Below are positions 42,475-51,328 of a DNA stretch of 64,000 nt, piece after piece. Every line of letters starts with the position of its first letter. Position 1 is the first letter of the stretch. The stretch lies in the NCBI GenBank assembly GCA_035647615.1, contig DASRND010000007.1:1-64000 (forward strand). The letters run 5' to 3'. The stretch comes from Bacteroidales bacterium (lineage in GTDB: Bacteria; Bacteroidota; Bacteroidia; Bacteroidales; 4484-276). The notes under the pieces are model-generated. The model had not been told where the DNA came from. It made no database searches and was given only the letters and a program-made list of their open reading frames with translations. The position numbers were made by a program, and so were the translations under genes.

Positions 42475-43218
42475 TCATCTTGTAAGATCCAAAATTGCAT
42501 TTACAAAAGTCAGCGGATGAACCGGATTTCCCGGGATGTACAAATCGACGGGATATTTATCCAAAAACGTCCGATTTATGGCCGGGCTTCCGGCAAAAAT
42601 TCCACCGCTGATTGCATCAACACCAACAAGAACAACTATTTTTGGTGAAGGAATAGCATCGTAACAAATCTGTAAAGCTTCAGCCATATTTTCGGAAACA
42701 GGGCCTGTAATTACAACTCCATCGGCATGACGAGGCGATGCTACGAACTCGATTCCATAGCGACCCATATCGAAGTTTGCGTTTCCACTGGCTCCCAATT
42801 CATATTCGCACGAATTATCGCCCCCTGCCGACACTTGTCGCATTTTTATCGATCTTGAAAATGTATTTCTTACCTCTTTTCTGGTTTTATCTTTCTCAAA
42901 AATTATAGGATTTCGATCGCCTTCTTTGATAATTAAGTTTTCGCGCACATTGGATGACGTTAAATAATCCTGGGTGAATTTTATTTTTTCGGGAAAAGCA
43001 AAAGCACATTCGCCGCAAAAAGCACATTTCCCCATGTCGATCCTCACGGGATTGGCTAAAATTGCCTGCAAAGGACAAACATTTACCAGTGCCTGCTCAT
43101 CGACTTTGGCATTGGAAATTTCTGGCCGGCCTCTGAAGGGTGCTCTAAGTTTAACATTTCTCAGATCCGGAATGTACTGTCTCCCGTTGTGGAGCATTAC
43201 TTTAAATTCGTTTATCAT
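42475..43218 (-). CDS. NuoB/HyfI-like small subunit with N-terminal ferredoxin site; proximal-cluster cysteines lost
   Basis: This 247-residue protein joins a ferredoxin-like N-terminus (about 1-80) to a NuoB/HycG-like domain (about 120-245). One [4Fe-4S] site seems intact: Cys48 (VNVCP) with Cys65, 68 and 71 (CAFCGEC). In the NuoB part, ungapped comparison with group 4 hydrogenase small subunits (remembered HycG pattern CNGCE, YGACG, PGCPP) gives DNSCE (Asp134, Cys137), VGVDA (Asp201) and PGNPV (Asn231). Three of four proximal-cluster ligands are gone. Surrounding motifs such as VASPRHAD and YIPG are kept, so this is a folded family member, not random decay. It is the last gene of the operon. 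Confidence 0.9.
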   Translation of the reverse strand: MINEFKVMLHNGRQYIPDLRNVKLRAPFRGRPEISNAKVDEQALVNVCPLQAILANPVRIDMGKCAFCGECAFAFPEKIKFTQDYLTSSNVRENLIIKEGDRNPIIFEKDKTRKEVRNTFSRSIKMRQVSAGGDNSCEYELGASGNANFDMGRYGIEFVASPRHADGVVITGPVSENMAEALQICYDAIPSPKIVVLVGVDAISGGIFAGSPAINRTFLDKYPVDLYIPGNPVHPLTFVNAILDLTR

Positions 43219-43228
43219 TGCTCAAATT

Positions 43229-44752
43229 TTATAAGTCGTGACCGCAATAACTTAAATTATAACTTTTGTTGTTGATTGGAAAATCGGAGATTTCGGTATT
43301 TCTCAACGACAACTCCAAAGCTTTCCAGTTGTGCATCGAAGGGTCTTTTATTTTGTAATGCATCAACTCGCCATTTTCGTCTGTAATAGCACAATGGCAA
43401 ACTTCGCCCCGCCATGCTTCGTTGACGGAAATTGCCAGCTTACCGGGTTTCAACGGTAATTGATAATCCGGCTTTTCTGTTTTCGAGGCGTCAAATTGGT
43501 AATTACTCATCAAATTCCGTATCCAGGCAATAGCGGTTGCTATCTCTTTTCTCTTTAATAAAAATCGCGAAAAAACATCGCCGTTATCGACGACAATCAT
43601 TTCGTAAGGGAATTTTTCCATTGCCCGGTTTGGATGCGTAATTCTGATGTCTCTTTTAATCTCCGTCATCCGCGCCGACAGTCCGACAGCCCCAATTAAA
43701 CGGGCTTGCTGTGGGGTTACCTTTCCAACAAAATCGAAACGGTTCTGAATGCTCGGCAAGCGATAGGTTACGTTTGCCATTTCGTCAAACTGCTTTTCAT
43801 ATTTTAATAACATTTCGAGCAGTTCTTTTTTTAACTCTTCGGTAAAAGGAAAATTTGTTCCGCCCACCCGCACCAGACTTTTACCCAAACGATTGCCGCA
43901 CCAGAATTGTGTATAATTGATAATGGCTGTTCGCAAAATCCCGAAAACATTGGCACCAAGATGATACGCCGCATCGATGCACAACGCAGCAATATCGCCG
44001 GTATGAATGGCTATTCGTTCCAATTCCATTGCCAACGCACGTTCTATATGTGTTTGTTCGGCAACCTGCTTCCCGGCAAGCGCTTCCATTGTTTGCGCAA
44101 ACGTTGTAGTGTGTCCGATCACTGTATCGCCAGCAATGTTTTCAGCTAAAATGTTTCGTTGCAAATTTTGCTTTTTATCCAAAAAAAGCTGTTCGATGCC
44201 GCGATGCTGCCAGCCTAATTGTATTTCGAGATGCAAAACATTTTCACCGTTGCAGATAAACCGAAAATGTCCAGGCTCAATGATTCCGGCATGGATAGGC
44301 CCGACACCAACTTCGTGCAGCTCTTCGCTTTTGATAGAATAAAACGGATAATCGTTGACTTGCAATTTCTTATCGGCACGATCGTGAGCGAAGCGGACAG
44401 GCTTTGGCCAGGGATGATTTAAAAACTCAACACCAAAATTCTCGTGAATTTCACGCTCAAAAATATGCAGCGCAAAAATCTTTTCGCTTAAAGCGTGTAA
44501 TGTTTGTTTTTCGGTTGCTTTCAGAAAATGGGAAAGGATAATTATGTCGTGATTTTCATCATCGGCAATGGCCATAATAAAGTGAAGCCCACTCTCTTTT
44601 TTATAGGCAAAATAAGTAAGGCAATGGTTTTCTTCCTCTTCAAATATTTTTAAAACAAGCTCTGAAAATTCATCGTAGGAAAAATTGGGAATCTCCGCCA
44701 CGTTGACAGACTGATTGTTTTTTATTCGTAGGGTATTTTGTAATTCAATCAT
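43229..44752 (-). CDS. HyfG/HycE-like large subunit (NuoC-NuoD fusion) without NiFe ligands
   Basis: This 507-residue protein has a NuoC-like N-terminus (about 1-125, HIFEREIHENFGV) and a NuoD/HycE-like domain (GPIHAGIIEPGHFRF onward). In active group 4 hydrogenases the nickel is held by a Cys-Gly-Ile-Cys motif and a C-terminal Asp-Pro-Cys-x-x-Cys. Here the first reads IAGDT (Ala207, Thr210) and the second reads YNLSYCG (Ser501, Gly504, with an offset Cys503). It therefore cannot bind a normal NiFe site. This places it with energy-converting-hydrogenase-related (Ehr) proteins. Genes on both sides are within 11 bases. Confidence 0.92.
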   Translation of the reverse strand: MIELQNTLRIKNNQSVNVAEIPNFSYDEFSELVLKIFEEEENHCLTYFAYKKESGLHFIMAIADDENHDIIILSHFLKATEKQTLHALSEKIFALHIFEREIHENFGVEFLNHPWPKPVRFAHDRADKKLQVNDYPFYSIKSEELHEVGVGPIHAGIIEPGHFRFICNGENVLHLEIQLGWQHRGIEQLFLDKKQNLQRNILAENIAGDTVIGHTTTFAQTMEALAGKQVAEQTHIERALAMELERIAIHTGDIAALCIDAAYHLGANVFGILRTAIINYTQFWCGNRLGKSLVRVGGTNFPFTEELKKELLEMLLKYEKQFDEMANVTYRLPSIQNRFDFVGKVTPQQARLIGAVGLSARMTEIKRDIRITHPNRAMEKFPYEMIVVDNGDVFSRFLLKRKEIATAIAWIRNLMSNYQFDASKTEKPDYQLPLKPGKLAISVNEAWRGEVCHCAITDENGELMHYKIKDPSMHNWKALELSLRNTEISDFPINNKSYNLSYCGHDL

Positions 44753-44763
44753 GGCTTTACTAA

Positions 44764-46185
44764 TTATAAAATGGCAAGGGCGTTATTAATCAAATCGGTG
44801 AAAAACAAGGGTGGATTTACCCCCAGATAAATAACCAGCCCGAAAAGAACAAACTGTGAAATAGTTTCGTAAGGATTCACCTTTATCGACTCCCGATCGA
44901 CAAGATTGTCGGTTTCGCCATACAAAAGATGAAAGGCGTTTTTACTAAAAGTATAAATGATAACCGTTAACAGGATCAGAACAAAAACCGCGATGTAATA
45001 ATGCCCGTGAACAAACATGGCTTTAAAAACCAAAAACTCGCTAACGAACAGACCGGAGGGTGGAATTGCCAGAATTGAAACAATTCCCAAAATCATTGAC
45101 AAACCGCCAATCGGGTTCTTCTTAAAATAACCGGCAACATCTTTTATCCAATACGAATTGAAAAACTGATGTACCTGCCCGATTTGGTAAAACAATCCTG
45201 CCTTTGCAAACGAGTGAAATACGATGTGCAGCACGGCAGCATAATAGCCTATTCCGCCAATTCCCAACCCCAGAGCAACAAGCCCCATATGCTCCAGGCT
45301 TGAAAAAGCAAACATCCGTTTATAATGTTTGATTCTTAAAAGCTGAATAGCCGACATAAACACCGAAATAACGCCGGCAATAAGCAATACATTCTGTGCC
45401 CATTGCAGCACATCTGTTTGAGCAAGAATGGTAAAAATCCTGAAAATACCCAGGAAACCGACATTCATCAACGTAGTCGAAATAAAAGCACTGATCGGTG
45501 GCGGGGCAACAGTATGCGCGTCCACGGCAACGGTGTACAAGGGGAATATCCCCATTTTTGCACTAAAGCCTGTTAGGACTAAAAGAAAGGCCATTTTAAG
45601 CCAGACGGTATTCATGGTTTGTGTGGCATTCAACAAACGGGTCAAGCTCAAATCGGTAATGCCGATGCTACTTGCCGTGATGCTAAGGAATAATATCCCG
45701 ATAAAAGCCAGGGCGACACCTACCGACGATACAAATAAATATTTCCAGGCAGCTTCCAAAGCTTCCTTGGTTCGTTCGTGAAAAATCAAAATAGAGACGA
45801 ACAGCGTGGTGGTTTCGATGCTAATCCACAATACAGCAATGTTATCAGCAAAATAAGCGCTCAACATAGCCGTGATCAGCATAATTAATGAGGCGTAATA
45901 TCCGGCTTCCTGTGCTGCCGAAAAATGATGTCGTTGTAAATATAAAACACTGTGGTAGAAAGTTGCAACGCTCAAAATACCTAAAACAAAAGCCAGCAAA
46001 ACGCCCAGGCTATCAAATTTAAAATACAAAGAACTGGTTTCTTCGAGGTGCAGGTAGGCGTATCCGGTGATCATCAAAACAGAAAACAAAAACAGGGAGG
46101 AGATCACTTTTGTGTAACGAGCGTTTTTAACCAGAAAAATGCTCAGGCTGATGGCAATTGACAGAATGATAAATGTAAAAAACAT
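44764..46185 (-). CDS. hyfF: HyfF/NuoN-like antiporter-type membrane subunit
   Basis: This 473-residue protein has about 14 hydrophobic helices and belongs to the Mrp/NuoL-M-N proton-pumping family. Pump residues are visible: Glu in LWISIETTTLFVSIL, Lys in GFSAKMGIFPLYTVAVDAH, Lys in LRIKHYKRMFAFSSLEHMG and Lys in HSFAKAGLFYQIG. It would form a half-channel for H+ or Na+ in the inner membrane. It lies 4 bases after the HyfE-like gene and 11 before the large subunit. The symbol follows hydrogenase-4 naming; the complex itself lacks a hydrogenase site. Confidence 0.9.
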   Translation of the reverse strand: MFFTFIILSIAISLSIFLVKNARYTKVISSLFLFSVLMITGYAYLHLEETSSLYFKFDSLGVLLAFVLGILSVATFYHSVLYLQRHHFSAAQEAGYYASLIMLITAMLSAYFADNIAVLWISIETTTLFVSILIFHERTKEALEAAWKYLFVSSVGVALAFIGILFLSITASSIGITDLSLTRLLNATQTMNTVWLKMAFLLVLTGFSAKMGIFPLYTVAVDAHTVAPPPISAFISTTLMNVGFLGIFRIFTILAQTDVLQWAQNVLLIAGVISVFMSAIQLLRIKHYKRMFAFSSLEHMGLVALGLGIGGIGYYAAVLHIVFHSFAKAGLFYQIGQVHQFFNSYWIKDVAGYFKKNPIGGLSMILGIVSILAIPPSGLFVSEFLVFKAMFVHGHYYIAVFVLILLTVIIYTFSKNAFHLLYGETDNLVDRESIKVNPYETISQFVLFGLVIYLGVNPPLFFTDLINNALAIL

Positions 46186-46189
46186 AGTC

Positions 46190-46819
46190 TTAATCTTTTA
46201 GTCTGGATAGTTGATCGATTCGGGTACTTTCGAAGGTATCGCCAATGCGGTTGATAAAAACACCTAATACCAACACACCCATGAGCACGTCGAGTAATAT
46301 TGCCAAATTCACCATCATCGGCATTTCGCTACCAACCGCCAGTGAGAGCAGAAATATCCCATTTTCGATGATGAGATAACCAACGACGTGTGAAAAGATA
46401 TTTTTGTGTATAATGATGAAATAAATACCAAACAAAACAGATGCGAAGGAAACCGTAAAGTACCGGGTGTGAATGTGGTCGCTGTTTAAATTGTTGCTTA
46501 TTAAAAAACTAACCACCAAACTAATTACCACCACTATGATCGAATAAAAAACCGGAACCGACACTTCTTGTGTTCGTTTCAGATTATTGCGTTTTCGCAC
46601 TTTGTTGATGAACCAGGGTACTATGATCGACTTTACCAAAATGGTTTCAGTAAGAATGAAGATAAAATCGAATAATTCAATTTCATTTAAACTGAAAAAT
46701 ACAATCGCAAACAGAATGATTCCTTGAATTACCAGCAGCCACACAAATTTTTTTACCCGCTCCGAAAGAGCGAAATAAATTAAGGTAACTGCGTAAAGAA
46801 TAATAAATAAATAGGCCAT
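46190..46819 (-). CDS. hyfE: HyfE-like membrane subunit (NuoK-related)
   Basis: This 209-residue protein has six or seven hydrophobic helices, with the NuoK-like part in the second half (IIENGIFLLSLAVG carrying a conserved Glu, then MVNLAILLDVLMGVLVLGVF). The family lines the proton path between the peripheral arm and antiporter subunits of group 4 complexes. One base separates it from the HyfC-like gene and four bases from the HyfF-like gene, so all are on one transcript. Confidence 0.88.
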   Translation of the reverse strand: MAYLFIILYAVTLIYFALSERVKKFVWLLVIQGIILFAIVFFSLNEIELFDFIFILTETILVKSIIVPWFINKVRKRNNLKRTQEVSVPVFYSIIVVVISLVVSFLISNNLNSDHIHTRYFTVSFASVLFGIYFIIIHKNIFSHVVGYLIIENGIFLLSLAVGSEMPMMVNLAILLDVLMGVLVLGVFINRIGDTFESTRIDQLSRLKD

Positions 46820-46820
46820 T

Positions 46821-47735
46821 TTAGTTCAATATTATTTTTTGCGTCATGATTAAAGCAGTGAGAAATACCACAACCGAGATGGCTGAGAGCATGAGAATCC
46901 ATTGCGGATTTTTTTCCATTTTGTTTCTTGCCCTAAAAGCCTCTAACATCCCCACCGCAACAGAATAAGCAAACTGAATTCCGAAAAAGGCAAGAATTTG
47001 CCAATGGATTGCCCACGAACCTTTAATGATAAAATTAGAGATTAATCCTCCGAAAATTGCAAATTTCAGCCACGATGCCATGTGTATCAATGCCAGGTCG
47101 AAACCACTATTATCGAGAACCATTACTTCGTGAACCATCGTCAGCTCCAGGTGGGTTTTGGGATCGTCGACCGGCATTCTCGAGTTTTCAACCATTGCTA
47201 TAAATACCAAAACATAAATAGAAGCGACGCCGATGATGTAAGAAAGGTTGCTGCCAACATTAAAATTTAAAAATAAATCGTGGAAGGAAATATTATTGGT
47301 AAACAACGCCACCGACCCAATCAGAATGAAGAATGCAGGCTCTACCAACATGGAATACAAAGACTCACGATTGGCTCCCATTCCTTCAAAGCCGCTGCCG
47401 GTGTCCATTGCTGCCGCAATCATCATAAATTTTCCAATCCCCAATAAATAGGCAAAAAACACAAAATCGCCTTCAAAGGATAAAATAGATTTGAACGAAC
47501 CGACTGGAATAAATAACGTGGCCACCAACGCAGAGGAAAAATAGATTAAAGGTGCAATTTTGAAAATAACACTCGTTGTGCGACTGTAAATAGCTCCTTT
47601 TTTGAACAACCGGATTACATCATAAACCGGCTGAAGAATCGGAGGCATTTTCCGGGCAGCAATTTTGGCCTTTACCCTCACGATAATCCCTACAAAAAAC
47701 AACGAAGAGATCAGTATCAATAGCAGACTAACCAT
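46821..47735 (-). CDS. hyfC: HyfC/NuoH-like membrane subunit
   Basis: This 304-residue protein has eight predicted membrane helices and the NuoH/HycD signature. PVYDVIRLFKKGAI lies near residues 38-51, and VENSRMPVDDPKTHLELTMVHE near 185-206 has acidic residues typical of the quinone-site loop in NuoH and its relatives. It anchors the peripheral arm in the membrane and links it to the pump subunits. Its start lies one base after the HyfB-like stop. Confidence 0.9.
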   Translation of the reverse strand: MVSLLLILISSLFFVGIIVRVKAKIAARKMPPILQPVYDVIRLFKKGAIYSRTTSVIFKIAPLIYFSSALVATLFIPVGSFKSILSFEGDFVFFAYLLGIGKFMMIAAAMDTGSGFEGMGANRESLYSMLVEPAFFILIGSVALFTNNISFHDLFLNFNVGSNLSYIIGVASIYVLVFIAMVENSRMPVDDPKTHLELTMVHEVMVLDNSGFDLALIHMASWLKFAIFGGLISNFIIKGSWAIHWQILAFFGIQFAYSVAVGMLEAFRARNKMEKNPQWILMLSAISVVVFLTALIMTQKIILN

Positions 47736-47736
47736 C

Positions 47737-49719
47737 TTAGATCAAATTAAAAAAGTTGAGTAAAAAAATAAGGGCTAAAAACACGAGAGCATACAGCAAA
47801 TAGTGTTGGATTTTACCCGTTTGGAAAACAGCAATTTTCTCCATCCAGACCAATAACTTATTTCCGGGTCTGGTTATTAAATTGTCTTCGAAAACATCGC
47901 TGGAACGGGTCTTAAATTCCCGGTTCTGAGGGAATATTTCAGCTTCATCAAAATCTTTAAAATCATTTTTAACATTTACAACTTTTGATGTTAACTGCAC
48001 AAAATTGTCGGCGTAAGATGCTGCTGTGTATTGATGCAAAGCTGGATTGGCTCCTGAATACGCGCAGCCCCATGTAGCATTTTGTTTTACAATTTGCTGC
48101 TTTTGCTGCCAGGCTCTTAACAGCCATAATGAACCAATAAGTATTATAAAAATGCCGGAAGACAAACTAATGTAATTCAACGTTGGAATTATGCGCTGAA
48201 GGGCAAGAGTATCGGCTGAAAACAAGACGACTACCTGAGAGATCAGACGCGTAAAAATGACAGGAATAAAACCAATGACTATTATAAAAAAACCAATCAA
48301 AAAATCAGGAATCAACATCTGTTTCCCAACCTCGGTGGCATGTTCCACTTTGGATGACCGGGCTGTTCCGAGAAAAATAACGCTGAACACTTTGGTAAAA
48401 CAAAACACAGCCAAACCGCCAATAATAGCCAATCCGATAAAACTGAACATGAGTACAATGTCGATGTATAAAGTTGCCGAACGAAGCGATTTAAAAATTC
48501 CGGAATAAATTAAGAACTCGGAAATAAAGCCGTTAAACGGGGGCAACCCACTAATTGCCAATGCTCCGAGGAGAAAGAACAAGGCGGTTTTAGGCATTTT
48601 TTTAATTAAACCTCCAAGCTGCTCAATGTTTCGTGTGTGGGTTTGTTTGTAAACCGAGCCAACGGCATAAAAAAGTAATGACTTGAAAAGAGAGTGGTTT
48701 AGGATGTGTAAAATTCCGCCGCCAAAACCAAGAACGGCAAGCACCGGCATGCTTTCGGCAATTCCGATAACACCCAAACCTATCCCTATGCCGATAATCC
48801 CAATGTTCTCGATACTGCTATAGGCCAATATTTTTTTTGAGTCCTTCTGAACAATGGCCAGCGAAATGCCCGTTAAACCGGTTATCAGCGAAACAATCAG
48901 AATAAATAAACCAATATTAAGCAAATCGTGAGGGATATACAACAACACGCGAAGGATGCCGTAGATGCCCATTTTGATCATCACGCCACTCATTACCCCC
49001 GAAACGTGCGAAGGTGCAGCCGGGTGTGCATGGGGCAACCAGGAATGTAACGGGATAAATCCGGCCTTAATTCCGAACCCGACAAAAAACAGTATAAAAA
49101 GCCAAAACGGATTATGTGATGCAAAATAAACCGACAGACCGTCGAAACTAAGTTCTGCGTTTGTCTGCACATAGGCGACAATAAATGCAACCATCAGAAA
49201 GACAACCCCCACATGCATTTGTATCAGATAATTAATGCCAATTTTTATGGTTTCCTTTTTTTCTGATTCAAAAATTACAAGGAAAAATGAGGAGAGCGAC
49301 ATAATTTCCCAAATCATCAAAAAAGCAATGGCATCGCGGACAATTACAACCAAAAGCATTGAAATGTGAAGCCATAAAAAATTAAAGAAATGCCAGCCCA
49401 TCTCCGCTTTACTTTTTGTATTGAAATAGGGTTGTAAATAGCCTTTGGCGTAAATAATACCGGTAAGTACCGTAAAATTTATGACCAGCATAAAGAAGGC
49501 GGATAGTTGGTCTATTTTGATGAATAGGGTGTTTCCCAAAAACGGGGTAAATGGCAGCGTTAACGTGGATGAGAATGCTAAAACGTTAATGAGCCAGATG
49601 CTTGAAATAGTAATAATTGCAAGATGCAATGCCAAACCAAAATAATACTGATACTTTTTTGGAAGCAGAAACAAAACAAATGTAAGGAGTATCGCAATTT
49701 TAAATAAAACAATTGTCAT
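47737..49719 (-). CDS. hyfB: HyfB/NuoL-like antiporter-type membrane subunit
   Basis: This 660-residue protein has about 16 membrane helices and is the first gene of the Ehr-like operon. Pump residues are conserved: Glu in LMIWEIMSLSSFF, Lys in FGIKAGFIPLHSWLPHAHPA, Lys in HILNHSLFKSLLFYA and Glu in PFNGFISEFLIY. The C-terminal extension includes TWGCAYSGANPALHQYTAASY, a hallmark of the HyfB group, and a final membrane helix. With intact pump residues, ion translocation is likely even though the redox sites of the peripheral subunits have changed. Confidence 0.93.
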   Translation of the reverse strand: MTIVLFKIAILLTFVLFLLPKKYQYYFGLALHLAIITISSIWLINVLAFSSTLTLPFTPFLGNTLFIKIDQLSAFFMLVINFTVLTGIIYAKGYLQPYFNTKSKAEMGWHFFNFLWLHISMLLVVIVRDAIAFLMIWEIMSLSSFFLVIFESEKKETIKIGINYLIQMHVGVVFLMVAFIVAYVQTNAELSFDGLSVYFASHNPFWLFILFFVGFGIKAGFIPLHSWLPHAHPAAPSHVSGVMSGVMIKMGIYGILRVLLYIPHDLLNIGLFILIVSLITGLTGISLAIVQKDSKKILAYSSIENIGIIGIGIGLGVIGIAESMPVLAVLGFGGGILHILNHSLFKSLLFYAVGSVYKQTHTRNIEQLGGLIKKMPKTALFFLLGALAISGLPPFNGFISEFLIYSGIFKSLRSATLYIDIVLMFSFIGLAIIGGLAVFCFTKVFSVIFLGTARSSKVEHATEVGKQMLIPDFLIGFFIIVIGFIPVIFTRLISQVVVLFSADTLALQRIIPTLNYISLSSGIFIILIGSLWLLRAWQQKQQIVKQNATWGCAYSGANPALHQYTAASYADNFVQLTSKVVNVKNDFKDFDEAEIFPQNREFKTRSSDVFEDNLITRPGNKLLVWMEKIAVFQTGKIQHYLLYALVFLALIFLLNFFNLI

Positions 49720-49755
49720 CGTAGTTCATTTTGATAAAGAAGATTTTGATGGCTC

Positions 49756-49763
49756 CAAAATTA
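49756..49763 (-). promoter_or_regulatory. -7 element (minus strand TAATTTTG) for the Ehr-like operon
   Basis: The minus strand reads TAATTTTG about 37 bases before the hyfB-like ATG at 49719. The 230 bases up to the ndh stop hold no convincing gene. A short inverted repeat TTTCTTC/GAAGAAA lies near 49799-49819. Confidence 0.5.
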
Positions 49764-49996
49764 GAACCTATTTCCTTAAGAAAATCAACAAGCCCGTTTC
49801 TTTCTTCTGAAACGAAGAAAAAAACGGACCTCAGTGCTGTTGTATATTATAAGAAAATTATTAGCCGGGAATGGGCTATCAGTGCCATACATGCGGCCAT
49901 TATCGTCATCGCGACTCTCTGACTTTGACGAGAAATTATGACAGAATTACGATTGGGAAAAGGAAAGGTTATGTAAACCGGATGCACATTGAATAC

Positions 49997-51289
49997 TTAT
50001 CCGGCCTGGTTTTTTCCGGAAGAACATGGTTCATCAGATTGTGTGAGGATCAATCGAAGCGACGAGTTTTTGGTGACGTACACCCAGGCCCAGTCGATGA
50101 AGATGATTATTTTGCTGCGCACATTCAGGATGAGCATCAGATGCAGAAACATCCATACAAACCAGGCAAAATATCCTTTGAAGCTGGTAAATGGGAAATC
50201 GACCACTGCCTTGTTTCGGCCAATGGTTGCCATGGAACCAAGGTCCTTGTATTCGTAATCCACCGGTACCTTTCCCCTACCCAACCTCTTAAGATTTTTT
50301 GCTAAATTCTTACCCTGGTTTATCGCCACATTGGCCACCTGAGGATGCCCCTTTGGGTACTTGGGTGTTTCCATGTAGGCAATGTCGCCAATGGCAAAAA
50401 CATTTTCACTTCCTGCCATTTGATTTATTCGATTTACAATGATACGGTTTCCGTGCGTGATGCTGCTTGCAGGCAAGCCCTCAAGCTGGTTGGCTATAAC
50501 TCCGGCGGTCCATATCACGGTTTTCGTAAGTATTTTGCTGCCATTGTTCAGGGTAAGGATATCGCCATCATAATCGGTTACAAATGTTTCGGTAAGCAGC
50601 CTCACGCCCATACCCTCAAGGTATTTTTGTGAAGCATGACGTGCCTTCCCGCTCATATTGTTCAGGGTATGCCTGGTACCCTCTACTAACGTGATATTGA
50701 ATTTTGAGAAATCGATGCGGGGATAATCTTTTGGGAGGATGTTTTTTCTGATTTCGGCAAAAGCGCCTGCCAGCTCCACTCCGGTAGGCCCGGCACCTAC
50801 AATCACGAGGTTTCGCAATGCCTCCTTATTCTCCTCTTTTGCTGAAGCAATCTTTTCGAAGGTTTGCAAAATGTGGTTACGGATTTTTATGGCATCGTAG
50901 GTGCTTTTTAAAGTATGAGAATGACGGCAAATTTTATCATTCCCAAAAAAATTGGTCTTACAGCCTATGCCAATCACCAGATAATCATAGTTGAAATCGC
51001 CAATGGTGGTGCGTATTTTATTTTCTTCGGGAAAAACGTGGGTCACTTCTGCCAACCTGATCACCACATTGGTTTTGTTTTTAAAAACATAGCGGAGAGG
51101 GAAAGAGATATTAGCCGGTTCAATTTGCGAAGTGGCCACCTGGTAAAACAATGGCTGAAACTGATGATGGTTTATTTTGTCGATCAGCAACACATCGAAC
51201 AAATTTTTATCCAACTGCCTTGTTATCGGAATGCCGGCAAACCCGCCACCCACAACTATTACCTTCTTTTTTTTTCTCTCCTTTTTCAT
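49997..51289 (-). CDS. ndh: Type II NADH dehydrogenase (NDH-2-like)
   Basis: This 430-residue flavoprotein would oxidise NADH and reduce a quinone without pumping ions. It has two Rossmann motifs: VIVVGGGFAGIPITRQL (FAD, near residues 9-25) and VIVGAGPTGVELAGAF (NADH, near 162-177). NVFAIGDIAYM is the second FAD contact, and a C-terminal amphipathic or membrane segment (YFAWFVWMFLHLMLIL) attaches it to the inner membrane. The presence of NDH-2 suggests a quinone-based respiratory chain in addition to fermentation. It lies 40 bases after the DUF488 gene. Confidence 0.93.
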   Translation of the reverse strand: MKKERKKKKVIVVGGGFAGIPITRQLDKNLFDVLLIDKINHHQFQPLFYQVATSQIEPANISFPLRYVFKNKTNVVIRLAEVTHVFPEENKIRTTIGDFNYDYLVIGIGCKTNFFGNDKICRHSHTLKSTYDAIKIRNHILQTFEKIASAKEENKEALRNLVIVGAGPTGVELAGAFAEIRKNILPKDYPRIDFSKFNITLVEGTRHTLNNMSGKARHASQKYLEGMGVRLLTETFVTDYDGDILTLNNGSKILTKTVIWTAGVIANQLEGLPASSITHGNRIIVNRINQMAGSENVFAIGDIAYMETPKYPKGHPQVANVAINQGKNLAKNLKRLGRGKVPVDYEYKDLGSMATIGRNKAVVDFPFTSFKGYFAWFVWMFLHLMLILNVRSKIIIFIDWAWVYVTKNSSLRLILTQSDEPCSSGKNQAG

Positions 51290-51328
51290 ACCTTGCTCCT
51301 ATTTTTAATAATGAAATAGCCGGTATTA

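Noticed and set aside
43229-43280. Cys503 as a surviving NiFe ligand in the large subunit
   Set aside because: An ungapped comparison places it between the two expected positions, and the other three ligands are missing anyway.
49871-50305. Plus-strand frame beginning with CHTCGHYRHRD, like a zinc ribbon
   Set aside because: Most of it is antisense to ndh and the Cys/His pattern is confined to a few codons; a coincidence is more likely.
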